57,869 bases of DNA from Streptomyces regalis (GTDB taxonomy: Bacteria; Actinomycetota; Actinomycetes; Streptomycetales; Streptomycetaceae), in NCBI RefSeq assembly GCF_001509475.1, contig NZ_LLZG01000363.1, positions 1 through 57,869 on the forward strand. Direction: 5' to 3'. The notes beneath the pieces are model-generated. The model was not told the origin of the DNA. It saw nothing but the letters and a program-made list of their open reading frames with translations, and made no database searches. Made by a program: the position numbers and the translations under genes. Positions 49,955 to 57,869 of this stretch are shown here, piece by piece (positions within the stretch are counted from its first letter, which is position 1; every line of letters begins with the position of its first letter).

Positions 49955-51454
49955 TCAGGCTGCGCTTCGCGCGCGCAGGGGACGTACGACGAACCTGCGG
50001 ATCAGCGGCCACACCAGGACCAGCACGATCGCCGTGTAGACCGTGTACGACACCGGGCCGCCCAGCAGGCCCGACAGCTCGCCGCCGGAGAGCTGCAGCG
50101 AGCGTCGGCCCTGCAGCTCCGCGCGCGGGCCCAGGATCACGCCGACGATCAGCGGCAGGACCGGCAGTCCGAAGCGTCGCATGGCGAAGCCGAGGAGGCC
50201 CAGGCTGAGGAGGATGAACAGGTCCAAGGGCTGGGCGTTGACGGCGTAGGCGCCCATCGTGGCGAAGAACAGGATGCCCGCGTAGAGGTAGGGGCGCGGG
50301 ATCTGGAGCAGCTTCGCCCAGGCCGGGGCCAGGGGGAGGTTCAGCAGCAGGAGCAGCAGGTTGCCGATGAACAGGCTCGCGATCAGGACCCAGACCAGGC
50401 TCGCCTCGCGATCGAGGAGCAGGGGGCCGGGCTGGATGCCGTACGACTGGAAGGCCGCCAGCATGACCGCCGCCGTGGCGTTGGTCGGCAGGCCGAGCGC
50501 CAGCATCGGGACCAGCGTGCCCGCCGCGGACGCGTTGTTCGCGGCCTCCGGACCGGCCACGCCCTCGATGGCGCCCTTGCCGAACTCCTCGGGATGCTTG
50601 GAGAGCCGCTTCTCCGTGATGTACGACATGAAGGTCGGGATCTCCGCGCCACCGGCCGGCAACGCGCCGAACGGGAAGCCGTACGCCGTGCCCCGCAGCC
50701 AGGGCTTCCAGGACCGCTGCCAGTCCTTCTTGCCCATCCACGGGCGGCCCACCGGGATCACCTCGGCCGGCCTGCGCCGCAGATGCGCGGCCACCCACAG
50801 CGCCTCGCCGACGGCGAAGATGCCGACCGCGACCACGACGACGTCGATGCCGTCGGCCAGCTGCGGGATGCCCAGGGTCAGGCGCTGCTGGCCCGACTGG
50901 TCGATGCCGACCACGCCGATCGTCAGGCCCAGCAGGAGCGAGATGAGGCCCCGGATGCGGGACGAGCCCAGCACCGACGTGACGGCTATGAACGCCAGCA
51001 GCATCAGCGCGAAGTAGTCGGGAGCGCCCAGGCTGACCGCGAAGTCGACCACGAACGGCATGAGCAGAACCAGCAGCAGCGTGCCGATGGTGCCCGCGAC
51101 GAAGGAGCCGATCGCCGCTGTGGCGAGGGCCTGGGCCGCCCGGCCCGCCTTCGCCATCCTGTTGCCCTCGATGGCCGTGACCACGGAGGACGACTCGCCG
51201 GGGGTGTTCAGCAGGATCGACGTCGTCGAGCCGCCGTACATGCCGCCGTAGAAGATGCCGGCGAACATGATGAACGCCTGCACCGGCTCCATGCCGTACG
51301 TGATCGGCAGCAGCAAGGCCACCGTCATCGCCGGGCCGATGCCCGGCAGGACGCCCACCGCGGTGCCGATGACGACACCGATGAGGGCGAGCAGCAGGTT
51401 CATCGGGTCCATGACGTCCGCGAAGCCCTGCATGAGGTTGTTCAGGTTGTCCAT
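49955..51454 (-). CDS. tctA: Tripartite tricarboxylate transporter, large membrane subunit TctA
   Basis: The product has 499 residues with about 11-12 membrane helices. It carries the TctA hallmarks [17 protein letters not shown] near the N-terminus, [19 protein letters not shown] and the [16 protein letters not shown] motif in the second half (with [19 protein letters not shown]). It carries citrate or another di/tricarboxylate with a sodium or proton gradient, using the binding protein TctC. It starts eight bases after the tctB stop. Confidence 0.95.
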   Translation of the reverse strand: MDNLNNLMQGFADVMDPMNLLLALIGVVIGTAVGVLPGIGPAMTVALLLPITYGMEPVQAFIMFAGIFYGGMYGGSTTSILLNTPGESSSVVTAIEGNRMAKAGRAAQALATAAIGSFVAGTIGTLLLVLLMPFVVDFAVSLGAPDYFALMLLAFIAVTSVLGSSRIRGLISLLLGLTIGVVGIDQSGQQRLTLGIPQLADGIDVVVVAVGIFAVGEALWVAAHLRRRPAEVIPVGRPWMGKKDWQRSWKPWLRGTAYGFPFGALPAGGAEIPTFMSYITEKRLSKHPEEFGKGAIEGVAGPEAANNASAAGTLVPMLALGLPTNATAAVMLAAFQSYGIQPGPLLLDREASLVWVLIASLFIGNLLLLLLNLPLAPAWAKLLQIPRPYLYAGILFFATMGAYAVNAQPLDLFILLSLGLLGFAMRRFGLPVLPLIVGVILGPRAELQGRRSLQLSGGELSGLLGGPVSYTVYTAIVLVLVWPLIRRFVVRPLRARSAA

Positions 51455-51461
51455 CAGGGCC

Positions 51462-52013
51462 TCACAGGATTCCTTGCAGGACGCCGGCGGGGAGGTTCAC
51501 GCCGAGGCCGATCGCGAACGCGTAGAACGTCGTCAGGGAGAGCGTCGCCGAGATGAGCAGGTTGCGGATGTAGTGGCGGTTGCCCAGGGCGAACGCCGTG
51601 CCCCAGAAGAGCAGGCCGCCGCTGATCACCCAGCCGAGACGCTCGATGAGCAGCGCGTTCGCCACGAACACCGCGATCAGCAGCAGCACCGTGCGCCAGT
51701 CGCTGCCCTGGGACAGGTCGACGTCCTCGCCGGCCTCCGGCTCACCGCGGCCGCCCCGGGCCACGTCGACGGCGTACAGCACCGCGAGCAGCAACAGCAG
51801 CGCGCCCAGGAGCAGCGGCACCGCGCGCGGCCCGACCGGGTCGGTGCCGTTGGTGACGCGCTCGATGCCGAGGGCGTCCACGATCACTGCGGTGCCCAGC
51901 AGGGCGAGGAACGCGCACATGCCGTACTGTGCGCGGTCCCCGCCCTCCCGGGACGGACGGGAGTCCTCCACGGTCCGTTCGTCTTTCAGTCCGTCCTTCA
52001 CCTCGGAGCTCAT
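51462..52013 (-). CDS. tctB: Tripartite tricarboxylate transporter, small membrane subunit TctB
   Basis: The product has 183 residues. After a polar, charged N-terminus of about 28 residues come four hydrophobic helices ([70 protein letters not shown]), as in TctB. The start overlaps the end of tctC by 4 bp, giving coupled translation. Confidence 0.9.
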   Translation of the reverse strand: MSSEVKDGLKDERTVEDSRPSREGGDRAQYGMCAFLALLGTAVIVDALGIERVTNGTDPVGPRAVPLLLGALLLLLAVLYAVDVARGGRGEPEAGEDVDLSQGSDWRTVLLLIAVFVANALLIERLGWVISGGLLFWGTAFALGNRHYIRNLLISATLSLTTFYAFAIGLGVNLPAGVLQGIL

Positions 52014-53020
52014 GCCAGCCCGAGCTCTGCCAGCAGGTCGGCGACCGCCTTGTCCTGCTCGGTCAGGTAGGTGCCGAACTCGTCACCGGTGGCGAAGGCG
52101 TCGACCCAGCCGTTCTTCTCCAGCTGTGCCTTCCAGTCGTCCGAGTCGTGCATCGTGGTCAGCGCGTCGATCCAGGTCTGCTTCTGCTCGTCGGTGATGC
52201 CGGGAGGGGCGACGATGCCGCGCCAGTTGGTGAAGACCAGGTCGATGCCCTGGTCCTTGAGCGTGGGCGCGTCCTTCAGCGCCTCGACCGGCTTCTCGCT
52301 GCTGACGGCGAGGACGCGCACCTGGCCCGCCTCGACCTGGTCGAGGAACTCACCGAAGCCGCTGGCCCCGAAGGCGATCTTGTTGCCGAGGATGGCCGGC
52401 AGCAGCTCACCGCCGCCGTCGTACGAGACGTAGTTGACGTCCTTCGGCTTGATGCCGACGGCCTTCGCCAGCTGCATCGGAAGCAGGTGGTCGGGTCCGC
52501 CCGGCGATGAACCGCCACCCACCGCGAACTTCTTGGGGTTCTTCTTCCAGGCGGTGACGAGGTCGTCCATCGACTTGTACGGGGAGTCCTTCGGCACGAC
52601 GATCGCGCCGGCCTCCTCGATCAGCCTGGCGAGCGGCGTGGTGTCGGTCAGCGTCGCCTTGGACTTGGAGGTGTACGAGGCTCCGACGACGCCGAGGCCC
52701 ATCTGCATGGCAAGCTTGCCGTTGCCCTTCTCGTTCACCAGGCGCTGCAGGCCCACGGTGCCGCTGGCGCCGGGCAGGTTGAAGACCTGGACGCCGGAGG
52801 CCACCTTGGTGTCCTGCATGACCTGGGTGACGGTGCGGGCGGTGAGGTCGTAGCCGCTGCCCGGGGTGTTGGGGACCATGAGCCTCAGGCCGGTCACGGG
52901 CTTGTCGGACCCGCTTCCGCTCCCGGACTCGTCCTTGTCGGCGGTGGCACCACAGGCGCTGACCGCGAGCATGGACGCGGCGGCAAGAGTTCCGACAAGT
53001 GCGGCTCGTCGAGTTCTCAT
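52010..53020 (-). CDS. tctC: Tripartite tricarboxylate transporter, substrate-binding lipoprotein TctC
   Basis: The product has 336 residues. The lipobox is LAVSACGAT with the Cys near 23. The mature protein has the Bug/TctC fold: LRLMVPNTPGSGYDLTARTV, GASGTVGLQRL, and FAVGGGSSPGGPDHLLPMQLAKA, with the pocket loops that hold a carboxylate. It should bind citrate or a related acid on the outer face and deliver it to TctA/TctB. The ATG at 53020 opens the operon tctC-tctB-tctA-usp and diverges from the sensor kinase at 53118, leaving a 97-bp shared region with the small palindrome GAGAC-n5-GTCTC. Confidence 0.93.
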   Translation of the reverse strand: MRTRRAALVGTLAAASMLAVSACGATADKDESGSGSGSDKPVTGLRLMVPNTPGSGYDLTARTVTQVMQDTKVASGVQVFNLPGASGTVGLQRLVNEKGNGKLAMQMGLGVVGASYTSKSKATLTDTTPLARLIEEAGAIVVPKDSPYKSMDDLVTAWKKNPKKFAVGGGSSPGGPDHLLPMQLAKAVGIKPKDVNYVSYDGGGELLPAILGNKIAFGASGFGEFLDQVEAGQVRVLAVSSEKPVEALKDAPTLKDQGIDLVFTNWRGIVAPPGITDEQKQTWIDALTTMHDSDDWKAQLEKNGWVDAFATGDEFGTYLTEQDKAVADLLAELGLA

Positions 53021-53117
53021 GGCTCATCTCTTTCGCTTGGGCCGATCCGGCGCCATGATTGTGCGATTCCTGAGACACCCCGTCTCGGTTCTGTGACCAT
53101 TGAAGGTTGAGTTCATA

Positions 53118-54797
53118 GTGGTCATCACGGCACGGCAAAAACGGGGCCAGACGCTCGCCGGTGAGCTGCTCGTATGGCAGCTCGCCATTGTCGTGATCGT
53201 GCTGGCCGCCGTCGCCGCGGTCTCGCTCTCGCAGTCGAAGGCGACCTTCGACCGGGTCGAGGGCCGCCGGGTGACCGCGCTCGCCGAAGAGATGGCGGGC
53301 AACCCCCTCGTACGCACCCAGCTGGTCCGGCCCGCCCCGGCCGAGATGCTCGCGCCGCTGCTCCAGTCCACGCTCACCAGGTCCGGCGTCACCTCCGCGA
53401 CGGTCGCCGACGCCGACGGCGAGATCGTCGCCTCGACCAACCCCACCCTGGTCGGCACGCGGATGCCGTCCGACGGTCCGCAGGTCGCCGAGGGCCGCGG
53501 CTGGTCCGGCGAGCTGCCGGTGAACGGCGTCACCGAGCTGGTGGCACAGGCGCCGGTGCTCGGGGCGGAGGACGACAAGGCCCGCCGCATCAAGGCCGGG
53601 GACCACCTCGGCACCGTGATGATCGGGCGGGCCTCACCGTCGGTGGGGCAGCGGCTGGTGGGCGCCTCGTCCTATCTGCTCGTCTACCTCGGCGTCGCCA
53701 GCGTCCTCGGGGTGGCCGGTTCCTGGCTGCTGGCCCGGCGGATCAAACAGCAGACCTTCGGCATGGAGCCGCGCGAGATCGCCGGGCTCGCCGAACACCG
53801 GGAGGCGATGCTGTTCGGGATCGCCGAGGGCGTGGTGGCCCTCGACCCGCAGCAGCGGCTCACCCTCGTGAACGCCGTCGGCCGGGGACTGCTGGACCTG
53901 CCCGAGAACTGCGTCGGGATGAGCCTGGCCGACCTGGGGATCGAGGGGCGGCTGTACGACGTCCTGGCCGGGACCGCCGACGAGGCCGAGCCCGGTGGCG
54001 GGCGGCGGGACGAGGTGGTCGTACGCCGGGGCCGCGTGCTGGTGATGAACCGGATGGACGTCACCAAGGACGGCCGCCGCCTCGGCTCGGTGACGACCCT
54101 GCGCGACCGCACCGAACTCGCCCAGCTGGAACGGGAGTTGGGCTCCTTCCGCAGCACCACCGAGCTGCTGCGGGCCCAGGCCCACGAGTTCTCCAACCAG
54201 CTGCACACCATCTCCGGGCTCATCCAGATCGGCGAGCACGACGAGGTCGTACGGTACGTCCGCGCCCTGCGCAAACACCGCGAGTCGCTCGACCTGAACC
54301 TCACCAGCCGGGTCCGCGACCGGGCTGTCGCCGCGCTGCTCATGGCCAAGTCGTCGCTCGCCGCGGAACGCAAGGTGCGGTTGAAGATCTCCGAGCGCAC
54401 CGCCCTGGAGCGCCTTGAGCCGACCGACTCGGCGGACGTGGCGACCGTGCTCGGCAACCTCGTGGACAACGCGGTCGACGCGGCTGCCGCCGGAGACGAC
54501 GATCACGACGCGTGGGTCGAGGTCGAACTGCGCCAGGACGCCTCCAGCGTGGAGATCGTCGTACGGGACTCGGGGCCGGGGGTGGCGCCCGAGCTCGCGC
54601 AGGAGGTGTTCTCGCACGGGTTCACCACCAAGGCCGCCCAGGGCGGCGACCGGGGGATCGGCCTGGCGCTCACCCGGCTGGTGTGCAAACGGCGGGGCGG
54701 TGAGGTGTCGGTGGCCAACACGCGGGCGGGCGCCATGTTCACCGCCCGGATGTCCGTCGGCCGTCCGGCCGACCTGGCGACGGAGGGAGTCCGGTGA
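53118..54797 (+). CDS. Sensor histidine kinase of the CitA/DcuS type
   Basis: The product has 559 residues. Helix 1 (about 14-33) and helix 2 (about 178-198) flank an extracytoplasmic sCache/PAS-like sensor (about 45-175, with VADADGEIVASTNPTLVG). A cytoplasmic PAS domain follows (EAMLFGIAEGVVALDPQQRL), then the dimerisation box with the phospho-accepting His in RAQAHEFSNQLHTISGLIQ, and the ATPase with N-box GNLVDNAVDAA, DSGPGVAPE and DRGIGLALTR. The start is probably the GTG at 53118; a TTG at 53100 is in frame. It overlaps the regulator gene by 4 bp. With the divergent tct operon it should sense the transported carboxylate. Confidence 0.92.
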   Translation: MVITARQKRGQTLAGELLVWQLAIVVIVLAAVAAVSLSQSKATFDRVEGRRVTALAEEMAGNPLVRTQLVRPAPAEMLAPLLQSTLTRSGVTSATVADADGEIVASTNPTLVGTRMPSDGPQVAEGRGWSGELPVNGVTELVAQAPVLGAEDDKARRIKAGDHLGTVMIGRASPSVGQRLVGASSYLLVYLGVASVLGVAGSWLLARRIKQQTFGMEPREIAGLAEHREAMLFGIAEGVVALDPQQRLTLVNAVGRGLLDLPENCVGMSLADLGIEGRLYDVLAGTADEAEPGGGRRDEVVVRRGRVLVMNRMDVTKDGRRLGSVTTLRDRTELAQLERELGSFRSTTELLRAQAHEFSNQLHTISGLIQIGEHDEVVRYVRALRKHRESLDLNLTSRVRDRAVAALLMAKSSLAAERKVRLKISERTALERLEPTDSADVATVLGNLVDNAVDAAAAGDDDHDAWVEVELRQDASSVEIVVRDSGPGVAPELAQEVFSHGFTTKAAQGGDRGIGLALTRLVCKRRGGEVSVANTRAGAMFTARMSVGRPADLATEGVR

Positions 54798-55474
54798 TCG
54801 ACGTACTGATCGTGGAGGACGACTTCATGGTGGCGCGGATCCACCGCGGATTCGTCAACGACGTCGACGGGTTCCGGGTGATCGGCACGGCGAACTGCGG
54901 GGAGCAGGCGCTCACCGCCGTCGCCGAGCTGCAACCCGACCTGGTGCTGCTCGACCTCTATCTGCCGGACATGTTCGGCCTGGAGATCATTCCCCGGCTG
55001 CGGACCGCCGGGCACGACTGCGACTTCATGGTGATCAGTGCCGCGCGCGAGTCGGACGCGGTGCGCGGTGCCGTACGCCAGGGCGTCGTCGACTATCTGC
55101 TCAAGCCGTTCGACGCCGGGGACCTGAGGGCGCGGCTCGAGCAGTACGCGGCGCGGCGGAGCAACCTCTACGCGGCAGTGGTCAGCGGGCAGTCCGACGT
55201 GGACCGGGCGCTGGCGCGGGGCGCGGCGCCGGCCGCCACGACGGCCACCCTGCCCAAGGGCATGAGCGTGGAGACCGCCGAGCTGATCGAACGGGAGCTG
55301 CGCGCGGCCGAAGGCAGCCTCTCCGCCGCCGAGTGCGCGGCCCGGCTCGGGGTGTCACGGGTCAGCGCCCGGCGGTACCTGGAGCACTTCAGCGTCACAG
55401 GGCGGGCGGAGGTATCGCTGCGGTACGGGCAGGCGGGGCGGCCGGAGCGGCGGTACAGCTGGGTGGACGGTTAG
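54794..55474 (+). CDS. CitB/DcuR-type response regulator
   Basis: The product has 226 residues. The receiver domain has the acidic pair in VEDDFMVARIH, the phospho-accepting Asp in LVLLDLYLPDM and the Lys in YLLKPFDAGDLR. A linker precedes a C-terminal helix-turn-helix (LSAAECAARLGVSRVSARRYLEHF), as in citrate and C4-dicarboxylate regulators. The GTG at 54794 overlaps the kinase stop (GTGA). The likely target is the tctC promoter at 53021-53117. Its TAG stop shares bases with the stop of the convergent DUF1876 gene. Confidence 0.92.
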   Translation: MIDVLIVEDDFMVARIHRGFVNDVDGFRVIGTANCGEQALTAVAELQPDLVLLDLYLPDMFGLEIIPRLRTAGHDCDFMVISAARESDAVRGAVRQGVVDYLLKPFDAGDLRARLEQYAARRSNLYAAVVSGQSDVDRALARGAAPAATTATLPKGMSVETAELIERELRAAEGSLSAAECAARLGVSRVSARRYLEHFSVTGRAEVSLRYGQAGRPERRYSWVDG

Positions 55475-55779
55475 GGCCGCTCCCACGCCTGGCTGCCTCC
55501 CGGGTCGACCGGGCCGGCCAGCTGCACGATGTCGTCCGACGCGATGTCGTGCAGCCTGATGGCCAGGTCCTCCAGGGCGCGGCTGGCGGCGAGTTCGTCG
55601 CCGATCTCGGGGATGGGCCGGTCGATCGGATTGCGGTGCGCCACGCCCCGGCCGGTGACGGCCGACGTGTCCTGAGGCGTGCTCTGAGCCTGGTCCTGCG
55701 TGGTCAGCACGGCCTCGGCACGCGTGTCGTCGCCGTCCTCGGTGATACGGATCCGGACGGTCCACTGCTTGTCTTCCAT
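55471..55779 (-). CDS. DUF1876 (dsRBD-like) protein
   Basis: The product has 102 residues. It begins EDKQWTVRIRITEDGDDTRA and has the conserved HRNPIDRPIPEIGDELAASRAL segment of DUF1876, a small alpha/beta fold found in many actinobacteria, function unknown. The ATG at 55779 follows GGAAG. Its end overlaps the response regulator's end by 4 bp, tail to tail. Its promoter lies in the AT-richer 55780-56023 region. Confidence 0.85.
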   Translation of the reverse strand: MEDKQWTVRIRITEDGDDTRAEAVLTTQDQAQSTPQDTSAVTGRGVAHRNPIDRPIPEIGDELAASRALEDLAIRLHDIASDDIVQLAGPVDPGGSQAWERP

Positions 55780-56023
55780 CGAGATCACTTCCGTACGGGG
55801 GTATGAGAGCTGGGCGATTCCTCCCCCACTGACGAGCGTGCGCCTGTTCCGGGGCCGGGTCCAGCGCGAGCCGATCAGGGGCGCGCCATTCTCCCCGGGA
55901 AGTAGCCCGGGACATATCCACTCCTGCCGCGGAGGCATGACAAGTGTCTCCGTGGGCACGATGTGCCGAAAGGTTGCGCAGAGAAGGCTGGCCGCAACGG
56001 ACCCGAGGTACGAGGAGGGCGTC

Positions 56024-56137
56024 ATGAACCGCCAGACCCACGTCCGCGTTCGCGTCACCCGTCGGCCGGCCGCTCCCCGCGACACAAGGGGCGAGATCGA
56101 CCGCCGCACCCCCTCGGGGCGGATCCTGCCGTACTGA
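56024..56137 (+). CDS. Small basic ORF with a strong ribosome site
   Basis: The product is 37 residues, starting MNRQTHVRVRVTRRPAAPRD and ending SGRILPY, about one quarter Arg. It has AGGAGG six bases before the ATG, the best ribosome site in the surrounding kilobase. I do not recognise it. It may be a genuine small protein or a leader peptide; its upstream frame is open, so it may also be a remnant. Confidence 0.4.
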   Translation: MNRQTHVRVRVTRRPAAPRDTRGEIDRRTPSGRILPY

Positions 56138-56676
56138 CACGGGCCGCCGAACGGGGGCGGCTCTTCGACCGCTTCGTACGGCTGGACGAGTCCCCGGGGG
56201 CGTGACGGGGCCGGGGACGAGGGAGCTGTCGCGGGTGACGTCACCAGCGTCTCGGATGAGCTTGGGTTTTCCTGCGTGGGGCTGGGTTTCGGCCCGGTCC
56301 CGGTGGAAAAGAGACTCCGGCTGTCGCCCATGCCGTCCGTGTGGTGTGGCGTGGGTGTGCAGGTGGAAGCCTGCGCCGAGTCCGGCCCCGCGTGGCTGGT
56401 GCCGGGTGGGGGTGCTCATCGTGTGCGGTGCCTGCCGCCTGCGCCGCCGCTGGGTGCGACGGGTGGGTGGCTGGGGCATCCGCCCCGCCGGACGCTTTCC
56501 ACCCGGGGCCCACACAACGCGGCCTCGGTCACGGGCGGCCTGCGCGAAGCCCGCGAGGCGGCACCGACCGCAAGGACATGACGGCGGCCGGGCAGCCGGC
56601 GCCGAGTCTGGAGGAGGAGATCGCCGAGGTGACGCGCTGAGGCCGGCCGCAGTGGCCCGGCGGGCGCGCCCGGCGC
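56138..56676. other. 540-bp stretch with gene fragments but no intact gene
   Basis: Around 56155-56205 one frame reads RGRLFDRFVRLDESPG, like the F-box of a histidine kinase, then stops. Around 56575-56640 another reads DMTAAGQPAPSLEEEIAEVT, a typical acidic protein end, before a stop. Neither is attached to a full gene. I interpret the stretch as decayed genes between the small ORF and the end of mbl. Confidence 0.4.
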
Positions 56677-57711
56677 TCAGGTGGCCGGGTCCAGTTCCAG
56701 CGGCTCGATCCTGCCCTCCAGCATGGTGCCGAGGCCCTGGACGGCGCACACGTCGGGCCGCTCGGCGATGTACACCGGCATGCCGGTGGCCTGTCGCAGC
56801 ATCTGGTCGAACCCGGGCAGCAGCGCACTGCCGCCCACCATCATGATCCCGCGGTCGGCGAGGTCGGCGACCAGGTCGGGCGGGCAGTCGCGCAGCACCT
56901 TGCCGATGCTGTCGAGGACGACGGTGAGCGGGGTCTGGATGGCGTTGCGTACGGCGGCGGTGTCGACCTGGACGCTGCGGGCGAGGCCGGTGCAGACGTC
57001 ACGGCCGTGGATCTCGGTGGAGGCGGGGCCGTGGGGCGTGAGCCCGTTGCCGGAGAGCGCGAGCTGCAGGGGCCGTACGCTCTGGCTGGGCAGCATGAGT
57101 TCGTGCTCGTGCCGAAGGTGCTGCACGATCGCGTGGTCGACGGCCTCGCCGCCGACCCGGACGCGTTCGGCGGTGACGATGTTGCCGAGCGAGAGCACGG
57201 CGACCTCGGTCGAGGCCGCCCCGCACACCATGATCATGCTGGCCTCGGGCTGCTCCACGGGCAGCCCGCACCCCACCGCGGCGGCGATCAGCGTGTCCAC
57301 CAGCTCCACGCGCCGCGCGCCGAGCCCCACGAGCGTCTCCATGGCGGCGCGCCGGGCGAGCGGGTCGGGGTTGTGCGGAGTGCAGACCGCGGCGCGCAGG
57401 AAGGGCTTGCGGCGCAGGGTGCGGCGGATCTTGTCGCCGAGGAGCTGCCGCAGCATGCGCTGCGCCATCTCGATGTCGACGACGGTGCCGCCGGAGACGG
57501 GCCGTACGACGCGGATGTAGTCCGGGGTGCGGCCGGTCATCTTCTCCGCGAACTCACCGACGGCGATGAGGGCACCGGTACGGCTGTTGACGGCGGCGGC
57601 GGAGGGCTGGTCGACGACGAGTCCGGCGCCCTTCACATAGACGCGGGTCCTGGCCGCCCCCAGGTCGACGGCGAAGTGGCAGCGGCGCAGCTGCTCCAGA
57701 GTGGCGGTCAT
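56677..57711 (-). CDS. mbl: MreB/Mbl-type actin homologue
   Basis: The product has 344 residues of the MreB/Hsp70-actin fold. It has a shortened phosphate-1 loop (FAVDLGAARTRVYVKG, lacking the usual GTxN), the connecting VCTPHNPDPLARRA segment, phosphate-2 MIMVCGAASTEVAVLSLG and the adenosine motif IMMVGGSALLPGFDQML. In S. coelicolor the shorter MreB-like protein Mbl (from memory SCO2451) acts with MreB in spore-wall synthesis, and the position here fits that gene. The ATG at 57711 has GGAGG upstream. The N-terminal amphipathic helix of MreB is not obvious. The 158 bp to the window end hold its promoter. Confidence 0.87.
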   Translation of the reverse strand: MTATLEQLRRCHFAVDLGAARTRVYVKGAGLVVDQPSAAAVNSRTGALIAVGEFAEKMTGRTPDYIRVVRPVSGGTVVDIEMAQRMLRQLLGDKIRRTLRRKPFLRAAVCTPHNPDPLARRAAMETLVGLGARRVELVDTLIAAAVGCGLPVEQPEASMIMVCGAASTEVAVLSLGNIVTAERVRVGGEAVDHAIVQHLRHEHELMLPSQSVRPLQLALSGNGLTPHGPASTEIHGRDVCTGLARSVQVDTAAVRNAIQTPLTVVLDSIGKVLRDCPPDLVADLADRGIMMVGGSALLPGFDQMLRQATGMPVYIAERPDVCAVQGLGTMLEGRIEPLELDPAT

Positions 57712-57869
57712 GGGGGGTCCTCCCGAGAGCGCAGACCATGGGTCCGCCGGGTGGGTGGCGGGCCTCGCTTGGGGTGTCTGGGTCGTGTTCGCGGGGCCGG
57801 CGTGTGGCGGCCTCCCTCGCATCGTGCGGGCGGCCGGGAGGGGGGCGCCTTTTGTAGGGGGCCGGGTGG

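Overview
The window looks like a Streptomyces chromosome, or that of a very close relative. It has very high GC with strong third-position GC bias, rare TTA codons, DUF397/DUF5753/ATPase regulator triads, an HrdA-like sigma factor next to dnaG, an Mbl-type actin homologue, and intergenic repeats of the kind common in Streptomyces. From memory, the gene order nasA ... dgt-dnaG-hrdA ... ABC exporter pair ... tRNAs ... mbl resembles the S. coelicolor region around SCO2451-SCO2473. I could not check this by alignment.

Layout. 0-2.1 kb: the start of a class F sortase, a small secreted partner and a membrane protein of unknown role. 2.3-7.6 kb: an NB-ARC/TPR protein, then a convergent operon of an FGGY sugar kinase and a 3-dehydroquinate-synthase-family enzyme. 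7.8-15 kb: a secreted M4 metalloprotease, a gamma-glutamylcyclotransferase-like protein and a decayed second copy of it, a WhiJ-like regulatory triad, and an AAA ATPase behind a striking inverted repeat. 15-17.3 kb: assimilatory nitrate reductase with a GlnR-like box. 17.7-21.3 kb: a three-gene operon of a stand-alone adenylation enzyme, a membrane flavoreductase and an enoyl-CoA hydratase. 21.8-25.9 kb: a P450, a broken regulator gene, a SanA-like protein, a sirohydrochlorin chelatase and a SnoaL-like protein. 26-32.2 kb: the core block dgt, FAD reductase, dnaG, hrdA. 32.3-32.6 kb: a 65-bp tandem repeat. 32.6-38.4 kb: a heterodimeric ABC exporter, a xylulokinase and a YtxH-like protein. 38.5-39 kb: two tRNA-Asn genes and one CAT-anticodon tRNA. 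39.1-43.7 kb: two large secreted glycoside hydrolases for plant polysaccharide. 43.7-49.4 kb: a sparse accessory stretch of lipoproteins, membrane proteins and a VanW protein. 49.5-55.5 kb: a tripartite tricarboxylate transporter operon with a universal stress protein, divergent from its CitA/CitB-type two-component system. 55.5-57.9 kb: a DUF1876 protein, a decayed stretch and mbl.

The most interesting candidate system is the 17.7-20.5 kb pair. An AMP-binding adenylation enzyme overlaps by 4 bp a six-helix membrane protein with a C-terminal FAD/NAD(P) reductase domain. This is a split version of the architecture I recall for the fungal protein TmpL, and the membrane gene carries a TTA codon, so it is probably bldA-dependent. 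A second candidate is the kinase/dehydroquinate-synthase pair at 5-7.6 kb, also TTA-marked and without any shikimate-pathway neighbour. TTA codons occur in four genes, all in the left 20 kb.
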